From: Anaerococcus murdochii
GTDB lineage: Bacteria > Bacillota > Clostridia > Tissierellales > Peptoniphilaceae
Assembly: GCF_019957155.1 (NCBI RefSeq)
Contig: NZ_JAIPME010000002.1
Coordinates: 186,001-250,000, forward strand
DNA: 64,000 nt
Direction of reading: 5' to 3'
How positions within the stretch are numbered: the stretch's first letter is position 1; the number at the start of each line of letters is the position of its first letter. Below, piece by piece: positions 34,431-44,082 of this stretch. The notes beneath the pieces were generated by a model. That model worked only from the letters and a program-made list of their open reading frames with translations, searched no databases and had not been told where the DNA came from. Made by a program: the position numbers and the translations under genes.

Positions 34431-35591
34431 TTCTTCCTCTTCTGAAGATTCGTCTGATTCTTCATCTATATTTTCTGAATCCTCTTCATCTTTTGCTTTT
34501 TCTTTTTCTTTGCGCTTTTTATTTTCTTTTTCGGTCTTTTTTACATTTCTCTCTAGGGCGTTTTCTTCATCATCCTTGACTTTAGAATCATTTGTGAGGT
34601 ATTCCTGATTTTCAACCTTGGCTCCCTCACCCTTATTAAAGACAATGTCACCAATTTTTGTCCTAAGATCAATGTTATTTTTGGCCTTATTGTCTGAAAG
34701 GTAACCATCTGTGATATTCCTGTAAGAAATATTTCCTAGGACAAAATTACCAACTTCAAGATAGGCGTTTATATTGTAATTATCAATAGTATCCTTGGCA
34801 TCAATCAAAATATCACCTGTAGATGTGGTAAAATCAAGTCTATTGCCTAGCTTTGATTCCTTGATAATAATATCACCTGCGACTGTTGATAGCTTAGTAT
34901 TTGACAATTCGCTTTTGTTTAGATTTATAGATCCTGATTCATTTCTGATAGAACCTTGGAAAAATCCATTATTAAGACTGATATTGCCGCTTTTAATCCT
35001 TAGGTCAAAGTTTTTCACCTCAAGGTCATCAATTTTGACATCGCCAGCACCTATGGTGCCCTTGATTTCTTCTATACCTCCCTCAGATGGAAGGAAAATC
35101 CTAACTATCGGAATTTTATCCTTCATGTAAAGTTCCTTGCCCTCAACCTTGTTTTTAAGCTTAAGGACTCCTTCCTCAAAGCTCACATCAAGCCTGTAGG
35201 CATTATCTTCGCCCCTAAAAAGCTCGGTGTATTCTATATATGGGTTGGTATTAGACCTTTGAATTCTAACATCTGATGAACCAAGGTCAAAGTCAATTGA
35301 CTTTATCTTATTTAAGTCAACCCTCATAATACGGGACTGGTTGTAAGAGTTTTCATCAATTTGACTAGTTGTAGCTGCATTTTGGATTGAAGCATTTTTC
35401 TTTGAAGAAATCATAAAAATCACAAGGATAATTAAGACGAGTCCTACTAAGCCAAAAATCAAATTCCTCTTATTTACTCCATCAAGCCACTTAAAAGGAT
35501 TTGGCTTTTCGCTTTCCTTATTAGACTTTTCCATATTTTCTATCTTGTCTTCGATTAATTCTTCATCTATTTTTATTTTTTTATCGTCCAC
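34419..35591 (-). CDS. Membrane-anchored DUF4097-like beta-repeat protein
   Basis: About 390 aa. I favour the GTG at 35591 (VDDKKIKIDEE), which has GGCGGTGG just upstream; an in-frame GTG at 35600 is also possible. A cytoplasmic charged N-terminus (about 45 aa) is followed by one membrane helix (about 47-66). Then comes a right-handed beta-helix-like region of repeated IxxSxGDIxI motifs (about 90-320), the toast-rack/DUF4097 type. The tail is extremely charged, Lys-rich then Glu/Ser-rich. It overlaps the end of the preceding small membrane-protein gene. The function is unknown; relatives occur with envelope-stress sensors. Confidence 0.7.
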   Translation of the reverse strand: MDDKKIKIDEELIEDKIENMEKSNKESEKPNPFKWLDGVNKRNLIFGLVGLVLIILVIFMISSKKNASIQNAATTSQIDENSYNQSRIMRVDLNKIKSIDFDLGSSDVRIQRSNTNPYIEYTELFRGEDNAYRLDVSFEEGVLKLKNKVEGKELYMKDKIPIVRIFLPSEGGIEEIKGTIGAGDVKIDDLEVKNFDLRIKSGNISLNNGFFQGSIRNESGSINLNKSELSNTKLSTVAGDIIIKESKLGNRLDFTTSTGDILIDAKDTIDNYNINAYLEVGNFVLGNISYRNITDGYLSDNKAKNNIDLRTKIGDIVFNKGEGAKVENQEYLTNDSKVKDDEENALERNVKKTEKENKKRKEKEKAKDEEDSENIDEESDESSEEEEENN

Positions 35592-35973
35592 TCTTACCAC
35601 CGCCTAGTTTCTCTAAAATTATAAGTCCTGATGTCAAGGCAAATAGCCATCCTATATATAAAATAGTTTGGTCTTTCTTTATGAAAACACTAAAAACTTT
35701 TTCTAAAAGTTTAGAAGATACATCTCCTTGTATTAAATATTGTATCACAAAAAGCAAAGTAAATACATTAAGACTTGCAATTATTAGGTAAAAAATATTT
35801 CTACTTATTAAAAGATCATTGGCCCTGATGTAAAAACTAAGTCCAAAAAGAAATACAGAAATTACCCCAAAGAGGATTGTCATGTAGGATTCTTTTACAA
35901 GAAATACTGACAAAACACAAAATATTAAGATTATAAGAGCCTTTAGCTCCTTAAAAATATCTATTACAATCAA
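35581..35973 (-). CDS. Small membrane protein, unknown
   Basis: 130 aa with about four hydrophobic helices (residues 10-28, 33-50, 58-78, 103-122) and a basic end (GGGKSGR). No recognised family. It overlaps truA by 4 nt and the DUF4097-like gene at its 3' end, so it belongs to the same operon and may be a partner of that anchored protein. Confidence 0.65.
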   Translation of the reverse strand: MIVIDIFKELKALIILIFCVLSVFLVKESYMTILFGVISVFLFGLSFYIRANDLLISRNIFYLIIASLNVFTLLFVIQYLIQGDVSSKLLEKVFSVFIKKDQTILYIGWLFALTSGLIILEKLGGGKSGR

Positions 35974-36710
35974 TATTCAACCTCCCATAGGTAAAGCCCA
36001 ACTGGACTTAAGGCTGGATTTGCCCTCACATTTGACTCTGGGTCAAAATAAGCCTTGAAATCTTCTAGAGAAATTTTCCCTCTGGCAAGTTCAATCAAGC
36101 TTCCCGTCATAATCCTCACCTGATTATGGAGAAAGGATTCTGCCTTAAAGAAAATCTCTAGCGTATTCTCTTCTCTTTTGAAATAACAATCGTCTATCCT
36201 TCTATTTGTGTTTATCTCAAGTTCCTTATCTTCCTTCATAAAAAGCCTAAAATCATGGTCACCCTTAAGGACCTGAAGCCCCTGGTTTAGCTTATCATAA
36301 TCAAGCTTGTAGGTTATATTTTCCATATAGGTCCTATAAATAGGATGTGGATTTTTTTCCTGGTTGATTACATACTTATAAGTTTTTGACTTACAAGAAA
36401 ACCTGGCATGAAAACCAAGGCCTACTTCTTCTGAAGATAAGGCCAAAATATCATCTGGAAGATATGGCTGGATATGGTAGGCAAAACCTTTTGGATTTAC
36501 ATGAGAAGCTGTGAGAAAATTTACATAAAAACTTCTCGCATGGACTCCCGCATCTGTCCTTCCGCAAGCTATAATCCTATTATCTTCGCCTGTCACCTCT
36601 TGGATAGCTTTCTTTAGCTCTTCTTCTACTGTTCTTTGGTCTATCTGGTATTGGTAACCCTTAAAGTCCCTACCGTCAAAACACAAATTTACCAATACAT
36701 TTTTAATCAT
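35970..36710 (-). CDS. truA: TruA, tRNA pseudouridine(38-40) synthase
   Basis: 246 aa from the ATG at 36710. The start of the longer open frame (36770) lies inside ecfT and is rejected. The chosen ATG overlaps the ecfT stop as ATGA, a coupled start without its own SD. The catalytic Asp lies in CGRTDAGVHA, and LCFDGRDFKGYQ and FLHNQVRIMTG are family motifs. It isomerises uridines in the anticodon arm of tRNAs. Confidence 0.94.
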   Translation of the reverse strand: MIKNVLVNLCFDGRDFKGYQYQIDQRTVEEELKKAIQEVTGEDNRIIACGRTDAGVHARSFYVNFLTASHVNPKGFAYHIQPYLPDDILALSSEEVGLGFHARFSCKSKTYKYVINQEKNPHPIYRTYMENITYKLDYDKLNQGLQVLKGDHDFRLFMKEDKELEINTNRRIDDCYFKREENTLEIFFKAESFLHNQVRIMTGSLIELARGKISLEDFKAYFDPESNVRANPALSPVGLYLWEVEY

Positions 36711-37501
36711 AGGAAGTATAAAACAATTATAATGGCACAAAAGATTGTAAAACCAATAATAGAAATCCAATCAGTCCTGTGCATGTAAATCTCGTTGAGT
36801 TTTGTTCTTTCTTCACCAATCCTGTAAAGTCTCGCTTCCATAGCAGTTGCAAGATCTCCAGACCTTTTTAAGGCATTTATAAAAAGTGGTACCAAAAGTG
36901 GGATCATAGACATTGCCCTATCAAAGATATTTCCAGATTCAAAGTCCGCTCCCCTTGCCATTTGGGCCATCTTAATCTTGTTTGCCTCATCAAAAAGGGT
37001 TGGTATAAATCTTAGGGAAATTGAAATCATCATTGCAAGTTCCCCTGCTGGAAAACCAAATCTTTTCATTGGTGAGAAAAGTTTTTCAAGACCATATGTT
37101 AATTCCATTGGGCTTGTGGTGTAGGTTAGAACTGATGTTGAAAGGATAATTAAAACCAGCCTTAGGATTGTGAAAGCAGTCCTAAATACACCTTCTTCAG
37201 TTATGGAAAATTTCCAAATTGTGAAAATTTCCTTACCTGGTGTTGTGACTAAGTTAATTACACCTGTCAAGACAATAATAAATATCAAGGGTTTTAAAGA
37301 CTTTACAATAGCCTTAAAAGGAATCTTGGCTATGGCCAATAGGGCAATCAAGAGGACTATAAAAGGTATATAAGTGATAAAATCTTTTACAAAAAATATT
37401 GTAATTATATATAAAAATACCCCTATGATTTTAACTCTTGGGTCTAGCCTATGGACAAAACTATCAAAAGGAAGGTATTGACCTATGGATATATTAGTCA
37501 T
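36707..37501 (-). CDS. ecfT: EcfT, energy-coupling factor transmembrane protein
   Basis: 264 aa, five or six membrane segments, and the two coupling-helix motifs of the type A-R-G (MARGADFESG; MEARLYRIGEERT). It joins the EcfA ATPases to interchangeable vitamin-binding S proteins. No S-component gene lies in the window, so this is a shared (group II) module. Confidence 0.92.
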   Translation of the reverse strand: MTNISIGQYLPFDSFVHRLDPRVKIIGVFLYIITIFFVKDFITYIPFIVLLIALLAIAKIPFKAIVKSLKPLIFIIVLTGVINLVTTPGKEIFTIWKFSITEEGVFRTAFTILRLVLIILSTSVLTYTTSPMELTYGLEKLFSPMKRFGFPAGELAMMISISLRFIPTLFDEANKIKMAQMARGADFESGNIFDRAMSMIPLLVPLFINALKRSGDLATAMEARLYRIGEERTKLNEIYMHRTDWISIIGFTIFCAIIIVLYFL

Positions 37502-38351
37502 TTTTGCCTCCTAAATGTTTGTATAATTCATTAATAGCAACGTCCACTGTGTAGATTTTTTCATCCACATCTGGATTTTTCTTTTTGTAGGCTCTCATAA
37601 ATTTAGTTATCTGTGGCACATCAAGGCCAATAGTATCAAGGTCTACTGATGTGAAAGTATCAAAGGTAGACTTATCTGAATAAACCTTGCCGCCATTCAT
37701 AACTATGACCCTGTCCACATATTCTGCCACGTCTTCCATAGAGTGGCTAACAAGGACAATACTTAGCTCATCATCAGCTTCGTAGATTTTCATAAGTTCC
37801 TTAAAAATTTCCTGGCGCCCTATTGGGTCAAGGCCTGCTGTTAGTTCATCAAGGACTAAAACTTTTGGATTCATAGATAAAATCCCCGCTACAGCCACCC
37901 TTCTTTGCTGGCCACCAGAAATTTCAAATGGTGAAACATCCTTATAGGTTTCATAATCAAGGCCAACTTTTTCCATGGCCGACTTTACTCTTGCGTGAAT
38001 TTCATCTTCCTTTAAGCCCATATTTTTTGGACCAAAGGCAATGTCCTTGGCAATGGTTTCTTCAAATAATTGGTTTTCTGGATATTGGAAAACAAGACCA
38101 ACCTTAAATCTGGCTGCCTTTCTCTTAGATTTTTCCTTAGAATTTATACCGTCAATTATAACATCACCATTTGTTGGAATCAAAAGACCATTTAAAAGCT
38201 GAACTAGTGTTGATTTACCAGATCCCGTTTGACCTATAAGACCAATTATCTCCCTGCTATTTATTTCTAAATTTATATCTTTTAGGGCATAAACCTCGTT
38301 GGGTAGGCCCTGGTTGTAGATATAGTCAACGTTTTTTATCTCTATTTTCAT
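37494..38351 (-). CDS. ecfA2: EcfA2, ECF transporter ATPase
   Basis: 285 aa. Walker A GQTGSGKST, Q-loop FQYPENQLFE, signature ISGGQQRRVA, Walker B VLDELTAGLDP. It overlaps both neighbours by a few bases. Confidence 0.92.
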   Translation of the reverse strand: MKIEIKNVDYIYNQGLPNEVYALKDINLEINSREIIGLIGQTGSGKSTLVQLLNGLLIPTNGDVIIDGINSKEKSKRKAARFKVGLVFQYPENQLFEETIAKDIAFGPKNMGLKEDEIHARVKSAMEKVGLDYETYKDVSPFEISGGQQRRVAVAGILSMNPKVLVLDELTAGLDPIGRQEIFKELMKIYEADDELSIVLVSHSMEDVAEYVDRVIVMNGGKVYSDKSTFDTFTSVDLDTIGLDVPQITKFMRAYKKKNPDVDEKIYTVDVAINELYKHLGGKND

Positions 38352-39172
38352 AAGCTTTCTAAAAACTCCTCGACAGTCAAAGGAAGCCTGTCAAATTTTA
38401 TTCCCTTTTGGCTTAGGCCGTAGGCTACTTCTGTAACTTGAGGAACTGTAAGGCCTAGTTCTTTCATTTTCTTAACTTGGGAAAAAACTTCCCTACTATT
38501 ACCTTCGAGAGCCTTCTTGCCTCTGTCTAAAACTACAATTTTATCAGCAAGAACAGCCTCTTCCATGTAGTGGGTGATGTAGATTATGGTTTTGCCATAG
38601 TCCTTGTTTAAGCTTTTAATTAGCTCAATAACATCCTTCCTACCTTGTGGATCTAGCATGGCTGTCGGCTCGTCAAAAATTATATAGTCTGATAGCATGG
38701 CAATTACACCTGCTATTGACACTCTTTGTTTTTGTCCACCTGATAGGTTTGATGGGTTTCTGTGCTTAAAGTTAGACATGCCTACCTGTTCGATTGCCCT
38801 ATCAACTCTTTGTCTTAACTCAGGGTGTTCTACCCTTAGGTTTTCAGGACCAAAGGCTACTTCTTCTTCAACTGTAGTTGCAACCATCTGGTTGTCAGGG
38901 TTTTGGAAAACCATGGAACATTTCTTCCTAATATCCCATTCACTTCCTTCAGTAGAAGAAGAAATATCATCTACAAGAATTTCCCCACTTGTAGGTTTGA
39001 TTTGGGCATTTAAAAGCTTACCCAAAGTCGATTTTCCGGAACCATTGTGGCCTAAAACTGCCACAAAGTCCCCCTTATTTATATCTATTGATAGATTATC
39101 AAGGGCAGTCTTGCCCTGGCTACCCTCGTCTATACCAGGATAGGTATAAGTTACATTTTTTATTTTTATCAT
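38348..39172 (-). CDS. ecfA1: EcfA1, ECF transporter ATPase
   Basis: 274 aa. Walker A GHNGSGKST, Q-loop FQNPDNQMVA, signature LSGGQKQRVS, Walker B IIFDEPTAMLDP. First of ecfA1-ecfA2-ecfT-truA, an order conserved in Firmicutes. It starts 8 nt after the L,D-transpeptidase gene. Confidence 0.92.
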   Translation of the reverse strand: MIKIKNVTYTYPGIDEGSQGKTALDNLSIDINKGDFVAVLGHNGSGKSTLGKLLNAQIKPTSGEILVDDISSSTEGSEWDIRKKCSMVFQNPDNQMVATTVEEEVAFGPENLRVEHPELRQRVDRAIEQVGMSNFKHRNPSNLSGGQKQRVSIAGVIAMLSDYIIFDEPTAMLDPQGRKDVIELIKSLNKDYGKTIIYITHYMEEAVLADKIVVLDRGKKALEGNSREVFSQVKKMKELGLTVPQVTEVAYGLSQKGIKFDRLPLTVEEFLESL

Positions 39173-39180
39173 TTTTTATC

Positions 39181-40626
39181 CTAATAGCTCATTGCTGGGC
39201 TGTAATTTGTGCTTGATTCATAAACTACTACTGGAGTTCCGTGAGGAGCAAGTTCAAATAATCTTCCTGCCATAGCTGGTGGCATATTTAAACATCCGTG
39301 GCTACCGTTTGAGAAATAAATTCCTCCACCAAAAGCCCCTCTCCAAGGTGCATCGTGGAAGCCTTCTCCGTCCCAACCTATTGGCATCCAGTATTTTACA
39401 GGGGTTTCATATCTTGACCCATCAAAACCATCTCCCCTTAGGGTTTGGTTAGCTGCTTTAGAAAGGATTGAACCAACTCCAACATTGGTTGCCCACTTGG
39501 TAGTATTTGGCATACCTGATACAATATTAGTTTCAAGAACAACTTCTCCATCCAAATAAAACCACATATATTGACGGGAAAGGTCCACTTCTACATAGGT
39601 GTTTCCTATATCAGATCCGTCAGCTTCTCTCCTAAATCCAGTTCTCTCGTAAACTGGCTCTATATTTCCAGATTTTCTTTCATTAACTAATTCATATACA
39701 GCATCAACTGTTCCTGGCACATCAAGTATAAAGCCGTAAACTCCTGGGTTTACAGTGATTTTGCCAATGCCTGTGGCATTAAAAGTCCTATTTGTTCCGT
39801 AGGTATCAGTTTGATCTGCAATTTCTTTGACATAGGAAGTTAACTTGTCGTAATTAAGCTCAAAACTTCCCTTATCTGTATCAAACATATCAATTAGCTT
39901 TTCGCCTTCAAGTTTAAAGTCAAAACCATTGAAGTTAAAACCTATTTTCATCCCTTCTATGGTTTTGCCATCCTCAAGAAGGGCTGCAAGTTCCTTGGAA
40001 TTGTTCTTAACTGTTGGATTTATATAATCATTGTCATCAAGGACAATTTCATCTTTGTGGTTATAGATTGCATCCTTAATTTTTGCTGAGAGTTTTCCAA
40101 AGTCAACCTTATTTCCCATCACTTCTGGAAAAATTTTAAAGGCTCCATTTTCGTACTTAAGCCTAGCATTTTCTGGTTCTTTCACATTGGTCAATAAGGC
40201 CTGCCCTTTTAGGTTTTTATCAAGCTTTGCTTCATCGTATTTAACATTATAATCAAATGTAAAATCGTCGTTTGCTATTTTTGCAAAGGCAAGCGGCCAT
40301 TTAAATGGATTTTGGTCTATAGATGCAGATTTTGGAATACTCGCACTATAGTCAATTTCCCTTAGGTCAATTGTTGCCTTTCTTTCATCCCTGCCTACTA
40401 CAGTGATTGTAAAAGGTTCAGCAGGTTTTCTAAGAGCCTCATCTTTTGAGGCATAGGAAATATCCCTGCCGTTTACCTTGGTATTTGGTAGGGCTATAAA
40501 AGTAAATATTACTGTAACTATTAAATAAAGTGCTATTATTACAAGAATAAATAGGGTTAGGGCCCTAGATTTCTTTTTGTTGTTTGCTTCTGTTATGACG
40601 TCCTCCTCAATCTGGTCTCTTGCCAA
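39181..40626 (-). CDS. L,D-transpeptidase (YkuD) with peptidoglycan-binding domain
   Basis: About 471-481 aa. One N-terminal membrane anchor (about 23-46), then a VanW/PG-binding-4 like region (about 60-320). The C-terminal YkuD catalytic domain has HDAPWRGAF and the active Cys in SNGSHGCLNMP. It makes 3-3 crosslinks or attaches proteins to peptidoglycan outside the membrane. The start is unusual: the only conventional candidate is a TTG at 40626 without an SD at proper spacing, whereas a perfect GAGGAGG stands 5 nt before an ATA codon at 40596. It follows the methyltransferase gene closely. Confidence 0.88.
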   Translation of the reverse strand: MARDQIEEDVITEANNKKKSRALTLFILVIIALYLIVTVIFTFIALPNTKVNGRDISYASKDEALRKPAEPFTITVVGRDERKATIDLREIDYSASIPKSASIDQNPFKWPLAFAKIANDDFTFDYNVKYDEAKLDKNLKGQALLTNVKEPENARLKYENGAFKIFPEVMGNKVDFGKLSAKIKDAIYNHKDEIVLDDNDYINPTVKNNSKELAALLEDGKTIEGMKIGFNFNGFDFKLEGEKLIDMFDTDKGSFELNYDKLTSYVKEIADQTDTYGTNRTFNATGIGKITVNPGVYGFILDVPGTVDAVYELVNERKSGNIEPVYERTGFRREADGSDIGNTYVEVDLSRQYMWFYLDGEVVLETNIVSGMPNTTKWATNVGVGSILSKAANQTLRGDGFDGSRYETPVKYWMPIGWDGEGFHDAPWRGAFGGGIYFSNGSHGCLNMPPAMAGRLFELAPHGTPVVVYESSTNYSPAMSY

Positions 40627-41728
40627 AATATTGGTAAAAATCTACCTTTTGGCCACCATTGTATAATTTTCTTTTCTTAGATATTTTTCTCTTAAAGGTC
40701 CTATCAAATTTCTCGTCAGCTGTTATAAAATAAAGTGACCAGGTATCAAGGCCTGCCAATTTATTGTTGATTTTTTTATAAATATCAACTAGATCATTGT
40801 CTGATAGCCTCATTCCATAGGGTGGGTTTGAAATAAAAACCCCATAGTCATCAGCAAGGGCAACTGAGCCAAAATCTCTGGTTATGAAAGAAATATCTTC
40901 CCCAACTCCCGCATTTATAGCGTTTTGCTTGGCTAGCGAAATGGCCCTGCCTGATATATCTGAACCTAGGATATTTAACTTTTTGGAATAGTCGATTCTC
41001 TCCATTGCTTCTTTTTTGGCATCCTTAAAATATTTGGGATCCATAAATTTAAAGCTTGTAAAATCAAAGTCCCTATCGATGCCAGGTGCAATATTACGAG
41101 CGATTCTTGCAGCTTCTATGAGAATTGTCCCAGACCCGCAAAATCCGTCAAATAAAAACCTGTCTGGATTATAAAAAGAAAGGTCAACAAGAGCTGCTGC
41201 CAAGTTTTCTCTAAGAGGAGCTTTGACAGTTCCTTCCCTGTAGCCTCTTTTGTGAAGGCCATCCCCAGATGTGTCTAAACAGACCTTGACAATATTTTTC
41301 TCTATCATTATTTCGATATTAACTCTCTCAGCTGATTTTTCAAAAAAAGTTTTTTTATAGTAATTTTTCAACTTATCTATAAGAGCCTTTTCGCTTATGG
41401 ACTGAATCGACCTTAGTGAAAATAATTTTGACTTATAAGATCTGGCATTTACAGTAAAGTTGCTATCTTCATTTAAAATATCCTGCCAAGGAATTTTATT
41501 TACATTTTCAAAAAGCTCTTCAAATTCCATGGCCTTAAAACTTGCGACTTCCAAATAGACCCTATCAGCGTGTTTTAGGTTTATATTTAATTTTGCTAAG
41601 TCGGATAAATCGCCTTTTAGGCTAATCAATCCATCACTTACTTCATAGTCTTTATATCCCATATCCCTTAGTTGGAACTTGACCAGGCTTTCTAGACCAA
41701 AGCTTGTGGTAATTAGTATTTTTTCCAT
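40607..41728 (-). CDS. THUMP-domain rRNA/tRNA methyltransferase (RlmL-N/YpsC type)
   Basis: 373 aa. An N-terminal ferredoxin-like and THUMP region (about 1-165) is followed by a Rossmann methyltransferase with SAM motif DGFCGSGTILIEAA and catalytic NPPYG (motif IV), typical of guanine-N2 methylation of RNA. It lies downstream of the hydrolase terminator and leads into the L,D-transpeptidase gene, so it may head the operon that includes the ECF genes. Confidence 0.88.
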   Translation of the reverse strand: MEKILITTSFGLESLVKFQLRDMGYKDYEVSDGLISLKGDLSDLAKLNINLKHADRVYLEVASFKAMEFEELFENVNKIPWQDILNEDSNFTVNARSYKSKLFSLRSIQSISEKALIDKLKNYYKKTFFEKSAERVNIEIMIEKNIVKVCLDTSGDGLHKRGYREGTVKAPLRENLAAALVDLSFYNPDRFLFDGFCGSGTILIEAARIARNIAPGIDRDFDFTSFKFMDPKYFKDAKKEAMERIDYSKKLNILGSDISGRAISLAKQNAINAGVGEDISFITRDFGSVALADDYGVFISNPPYGMRLSDNDLVDIYKKINNKLAGLDTWSLYFITADEKFDRTFKRKISKKRKLYNGGQKVDFYQYFGKRPD

Positions 41729-41771
41729 ACTGATATTATAACTGATTTTTGACTCTTTTCATCTTTTTTTG

Positions 41772-41797
41772 CAAAGGAAAAGCCACTTTCGTGGCAA
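41772..41797 (-). terminator. Terminator after the alpha/beta hydrolase
   Basis: On the minus strand GCCAC, loop GAAA, GTGGC (41782-41795) is followed by TTTTCCTTT. It begins right after the hydrolase stop and ends that two-gene unit. Confidence 0.7.
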
Positions 41798-42619
41798 TTA
41801 ATTTTCTTCAAAAAATTTATAGGACATTTCGTAAAGAATTTTCCTCTGATCTTCGTTAGTAAAGGAGTGATCAGCCCCTTCAATTTCAAAATATCTGGCA
41901 TTTTTATAGGAATCTCTTAGTTTTTCATTAGAGTCCCTAAATACTAAAGTATCATCTGTACCCCTTATGATTAAAACATTTCCTTCATATTTGCTTGCTG
42001 ACCCATATATATCTTTTACAATAAAATCTATTAGGAAATTTATATGAATTTTAACTCCCCCTATATCCGCTTCTTTAACTTTTGAAATTAAGCTTTCATA
42101 GGGCATGTTGCTTTCTATCTTGGTTTTGCCTGAAACTTCTCCTTCAAAAACAGTTTTAGCCATGACCTTCAAATAATCTTTGTTATTCATATCGCTAGCA
42201 GGGGCTAAAAGTGCCATGGCTCTTGGTTTTAATTTGTATGCCATAAGGCTTGCTAGAACTCCGCCTAAAGAGTGACCAATCCAATAAAGCCTATCCTTAT
42301 CTACATAATATTTCATCTTAGCAAAGTCATGGATCATTTCAAGTTCTTTTTCTTCACGACTTACAGTCATGTCATAAAAAGACCCGTCTGATTCACCAGA
42401 ACCTGAAAAATCAAACCTAAAGACCACATAGCCCCTTTCTGTGAGGTATTTGGCGTGGTTTATCCTGAAATTTACACTACCATTCCTATCTCCACCAAAA
42501 CCGTGAAAAATTATTACACTTGGATATTTTTTATTTTCGTCAAAGTCATCTGGGGTGTTTATCACACCCCTCATAACTATGTCATCTTCTTTTTTTATCT
42601 GTTCATAAAAGTATTTCAT
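41798..42619 (-). CDS. Alpha/beta hydrolase (esterase type)
   Basis: 273 aa with the complete catalytic set: nucleophile Ser in GHSLGG, Asp in RGTDDTL, His in GADHSFT, oxyanion region FHGFGGDRNG. It resembles small cytoplasmic esterases (feruloyl-esterase/dienelactone class). Its start overlaps the stop of the FAD oxidoreductase by one base. The substrate is unknown. Confidence 0.82.
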   Translation of the reverse strand: MKYFYEQIKKEDDIVMRGVINTPDDFDENKKYPSVIIFHGFGGDRNGSVNFRINHAKYLTERGYVVFRFDFSGSGESDGSFYDMTVSREEKELEMIHDFAKMKYYVDKDRLYWIGHSLGGVLASLMAYKLKPRAMALLAPASDMNNKDYLKVMAKTVFEGEVSGKTKIESNMPYESLISKVKEADIGGVKIHINFLIDFIVKDIYGSASKYEGNVLIIRGTDDTLVFRDSNEKLRDSYKNARYFEIEGADHSFTNEDQRKILYEMSYKFFEEN

Positions 42620-43989
42620 TAAGCAAGTACCCTCGCAACTTCAATACCGCACGCAGAGGCTTGGGATAAGGAGTGAGTCGCACCTGAACCGTCGCCTACG
42701 CAGTAAAGTCCCTTTTGTTTTGATTCGAATTTTTCATCTACTTCTATTTCTGAATTGTAGAACTTAACTTCAATTCCGTATAAAAGTGTATCGTCATTTG
42801 CCATACCTGGAGCAATCTTGTCTAGTTGGTAGATCATCTCGATTATATCGTCAAGCTGCCTTTTTGGCATAACAAGAGAAAGGTCACCAGGAGTTGCATT
42901 CATAGTTGGCTTGGTGAAAGATTTTTCCATCCTTCTTTCTGATGAACGACGGCCTTTTACAAGGTCACCAAATCTTTGCATCAAGACTCCTCCGCCCAGC
43001 ATATTAGATAGTTTTGCAATTGATTCACCATATTCATTTGAATCTTTAAATGGCTCTGTAAACCTATTTGTAACCAAAAGAGCAAAGTTGGTATTTTGTG
43101 ATTGGAGTTTTGGATCTGTAAAGGAATGGCCATTTACTGTCAAAATTCCATTGGTATTTTCTGTTACAACGTGGCCATAAGGATTCATGCAAAATGTTCT
43201 TACAATATCGTTGTATTGCTTGGTTTGATACATTATTTTAGCTTCATAAACATCATCTGTTATGTGTTTAAAGACTTCAGCTGGCACTTCTATCCTAAGC
43301 CCAATATCAACCCTATTTCTCTTAGATTCGATGCCAAACTTATCGCAAACATCACCTATCCACTTAGATCCAGACCTTCCTGCCGCAAGAACTAAATCAT
43401 CAGCAGAAAATTCCTCGCCCTTATTGGTTTTAACTATGTACTTTCCATTTTCATAATCAACGTCTTCCACCATAGTAGAAAATTCAAAATCTACTGTATC
43501 TTTCACATAATCATAGATTTTTTGTAAGATTATCTTGTTTCTGTCTGTACCAAAATGACGGACTTTTGCATCTAATAAATGAAGGTCGTGACGAAGACAT
43601 TTTGTCTTAAGGTCATTTTTATCTGTGCTATATAATTCCAAATCGTCCCCACCATCAAAACTCATTAGGACGCTGTCAACATATTCCATAAGTTCCATGG
43701 CTTTTTTCTCGCCAACATAGCGGTGAAGATCGCCACCAAAATTAGTTGTGATATTGTATTTACCATCAGATAGGGTACCTGCACCACCAAATCCGTACAT
43801 TATATTACATGGTTTACATCCTATACAATGGTCAACCTTGCCTTCTGTGATAGGGCAAGTCCTGTTTTGAACCTTACGGCCTCCATCAATTACAAGGACC
43901 TTTTTCTTAGTTTCTAATTTTGTAAGCTCATAAGCAAGAAAAGCTCCAGAGGCCCCTGCTCCTACTACAATAATGTCATAGTTTTTCAT
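42619..43989 (-). CDS. FAD-dependent oxidoreductase
   Basis: 456 aa. The N-terminal dinucleotide-binding motif is VVGAGASGAFLAYEL, a Cys-rich segment CPITEGKVDHCIGCKPC lies at about 46-62, and a C-terminal FAD-contact motif YCVGDGSGATHSLSQASACG is present. It belongs to the family of uncharacterised FAD-dependent proteins in anaerobes (COG2509-like). The Cys cluster suggests a redox or metal site. First gene of a two-gene unit with the hydrolase, with its own promoter. Confidence 0.8.
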   Translation of the reverse strand: MKNYDIIVVGAGASGAFLAYELTKLETKKKVLVIDGGRKVQNRTCPITEGKVDHCIGCKPCNIMYGFGGAGTLSDGKYNITTNFGGDLHRYVGEKKAMELMEYVDSVLMSFDGGDDLELYSTDKNDLKTKCLRHDLHLLDAKVRHFGTDRNKIILQKIYDYVKDTVDFEFSTMVEDVDYENGKYIVKTNKGEEFSADDLVLAAGRSGSKWIGDVCDKFGIESKRNRVDIGLRIEVPAEVFKHITDDVYEAKIMYQTKQYNDIVRTFCMNPYGHVVTENTNGILTVNGHSFTDPKLQSQNTNFALLVTNRFTEPFKDSNEYGESIAKLSNMLGGGVLMQRFGDLVKGRRSSERRMEKSFTKPTMNATPGDLSLVMPKRQLDDIIEMIYQLDKIAPGMANDDTLLYGIEVKFYNSEIEVDEKFESKQKGLYCVGDGSGATHSLSQASACGIEVARVLA

Positions 43990-44047
43990 GATTTCTCCTA
44001 TCCAATTTAATAAAAATTCGTGACATTTTTCTAATTTAACCTGCTAT

Positions 44048-44075
44048 ATTATACAAGTTAAATGCCTAATTTCAA
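44048..44075 (-). promoter_or_regulatory. Sigma-A type promoter of the oxidoreductase gene
   Basis: On the minus strand TTGAAA (44070-44075), 16-bp spacer, TATAAT (44048-44053), about 60 nt before the start. Confidence 0.7.
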
Positions 44076-44082
44076 ACTATCC

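Noticed and set aside
36711-36770. Longer truA start
   Set aside because: It would lie inside ecfT, has no SD and adds non-family residues; the ATGA overlap at 36710 fits coupling.
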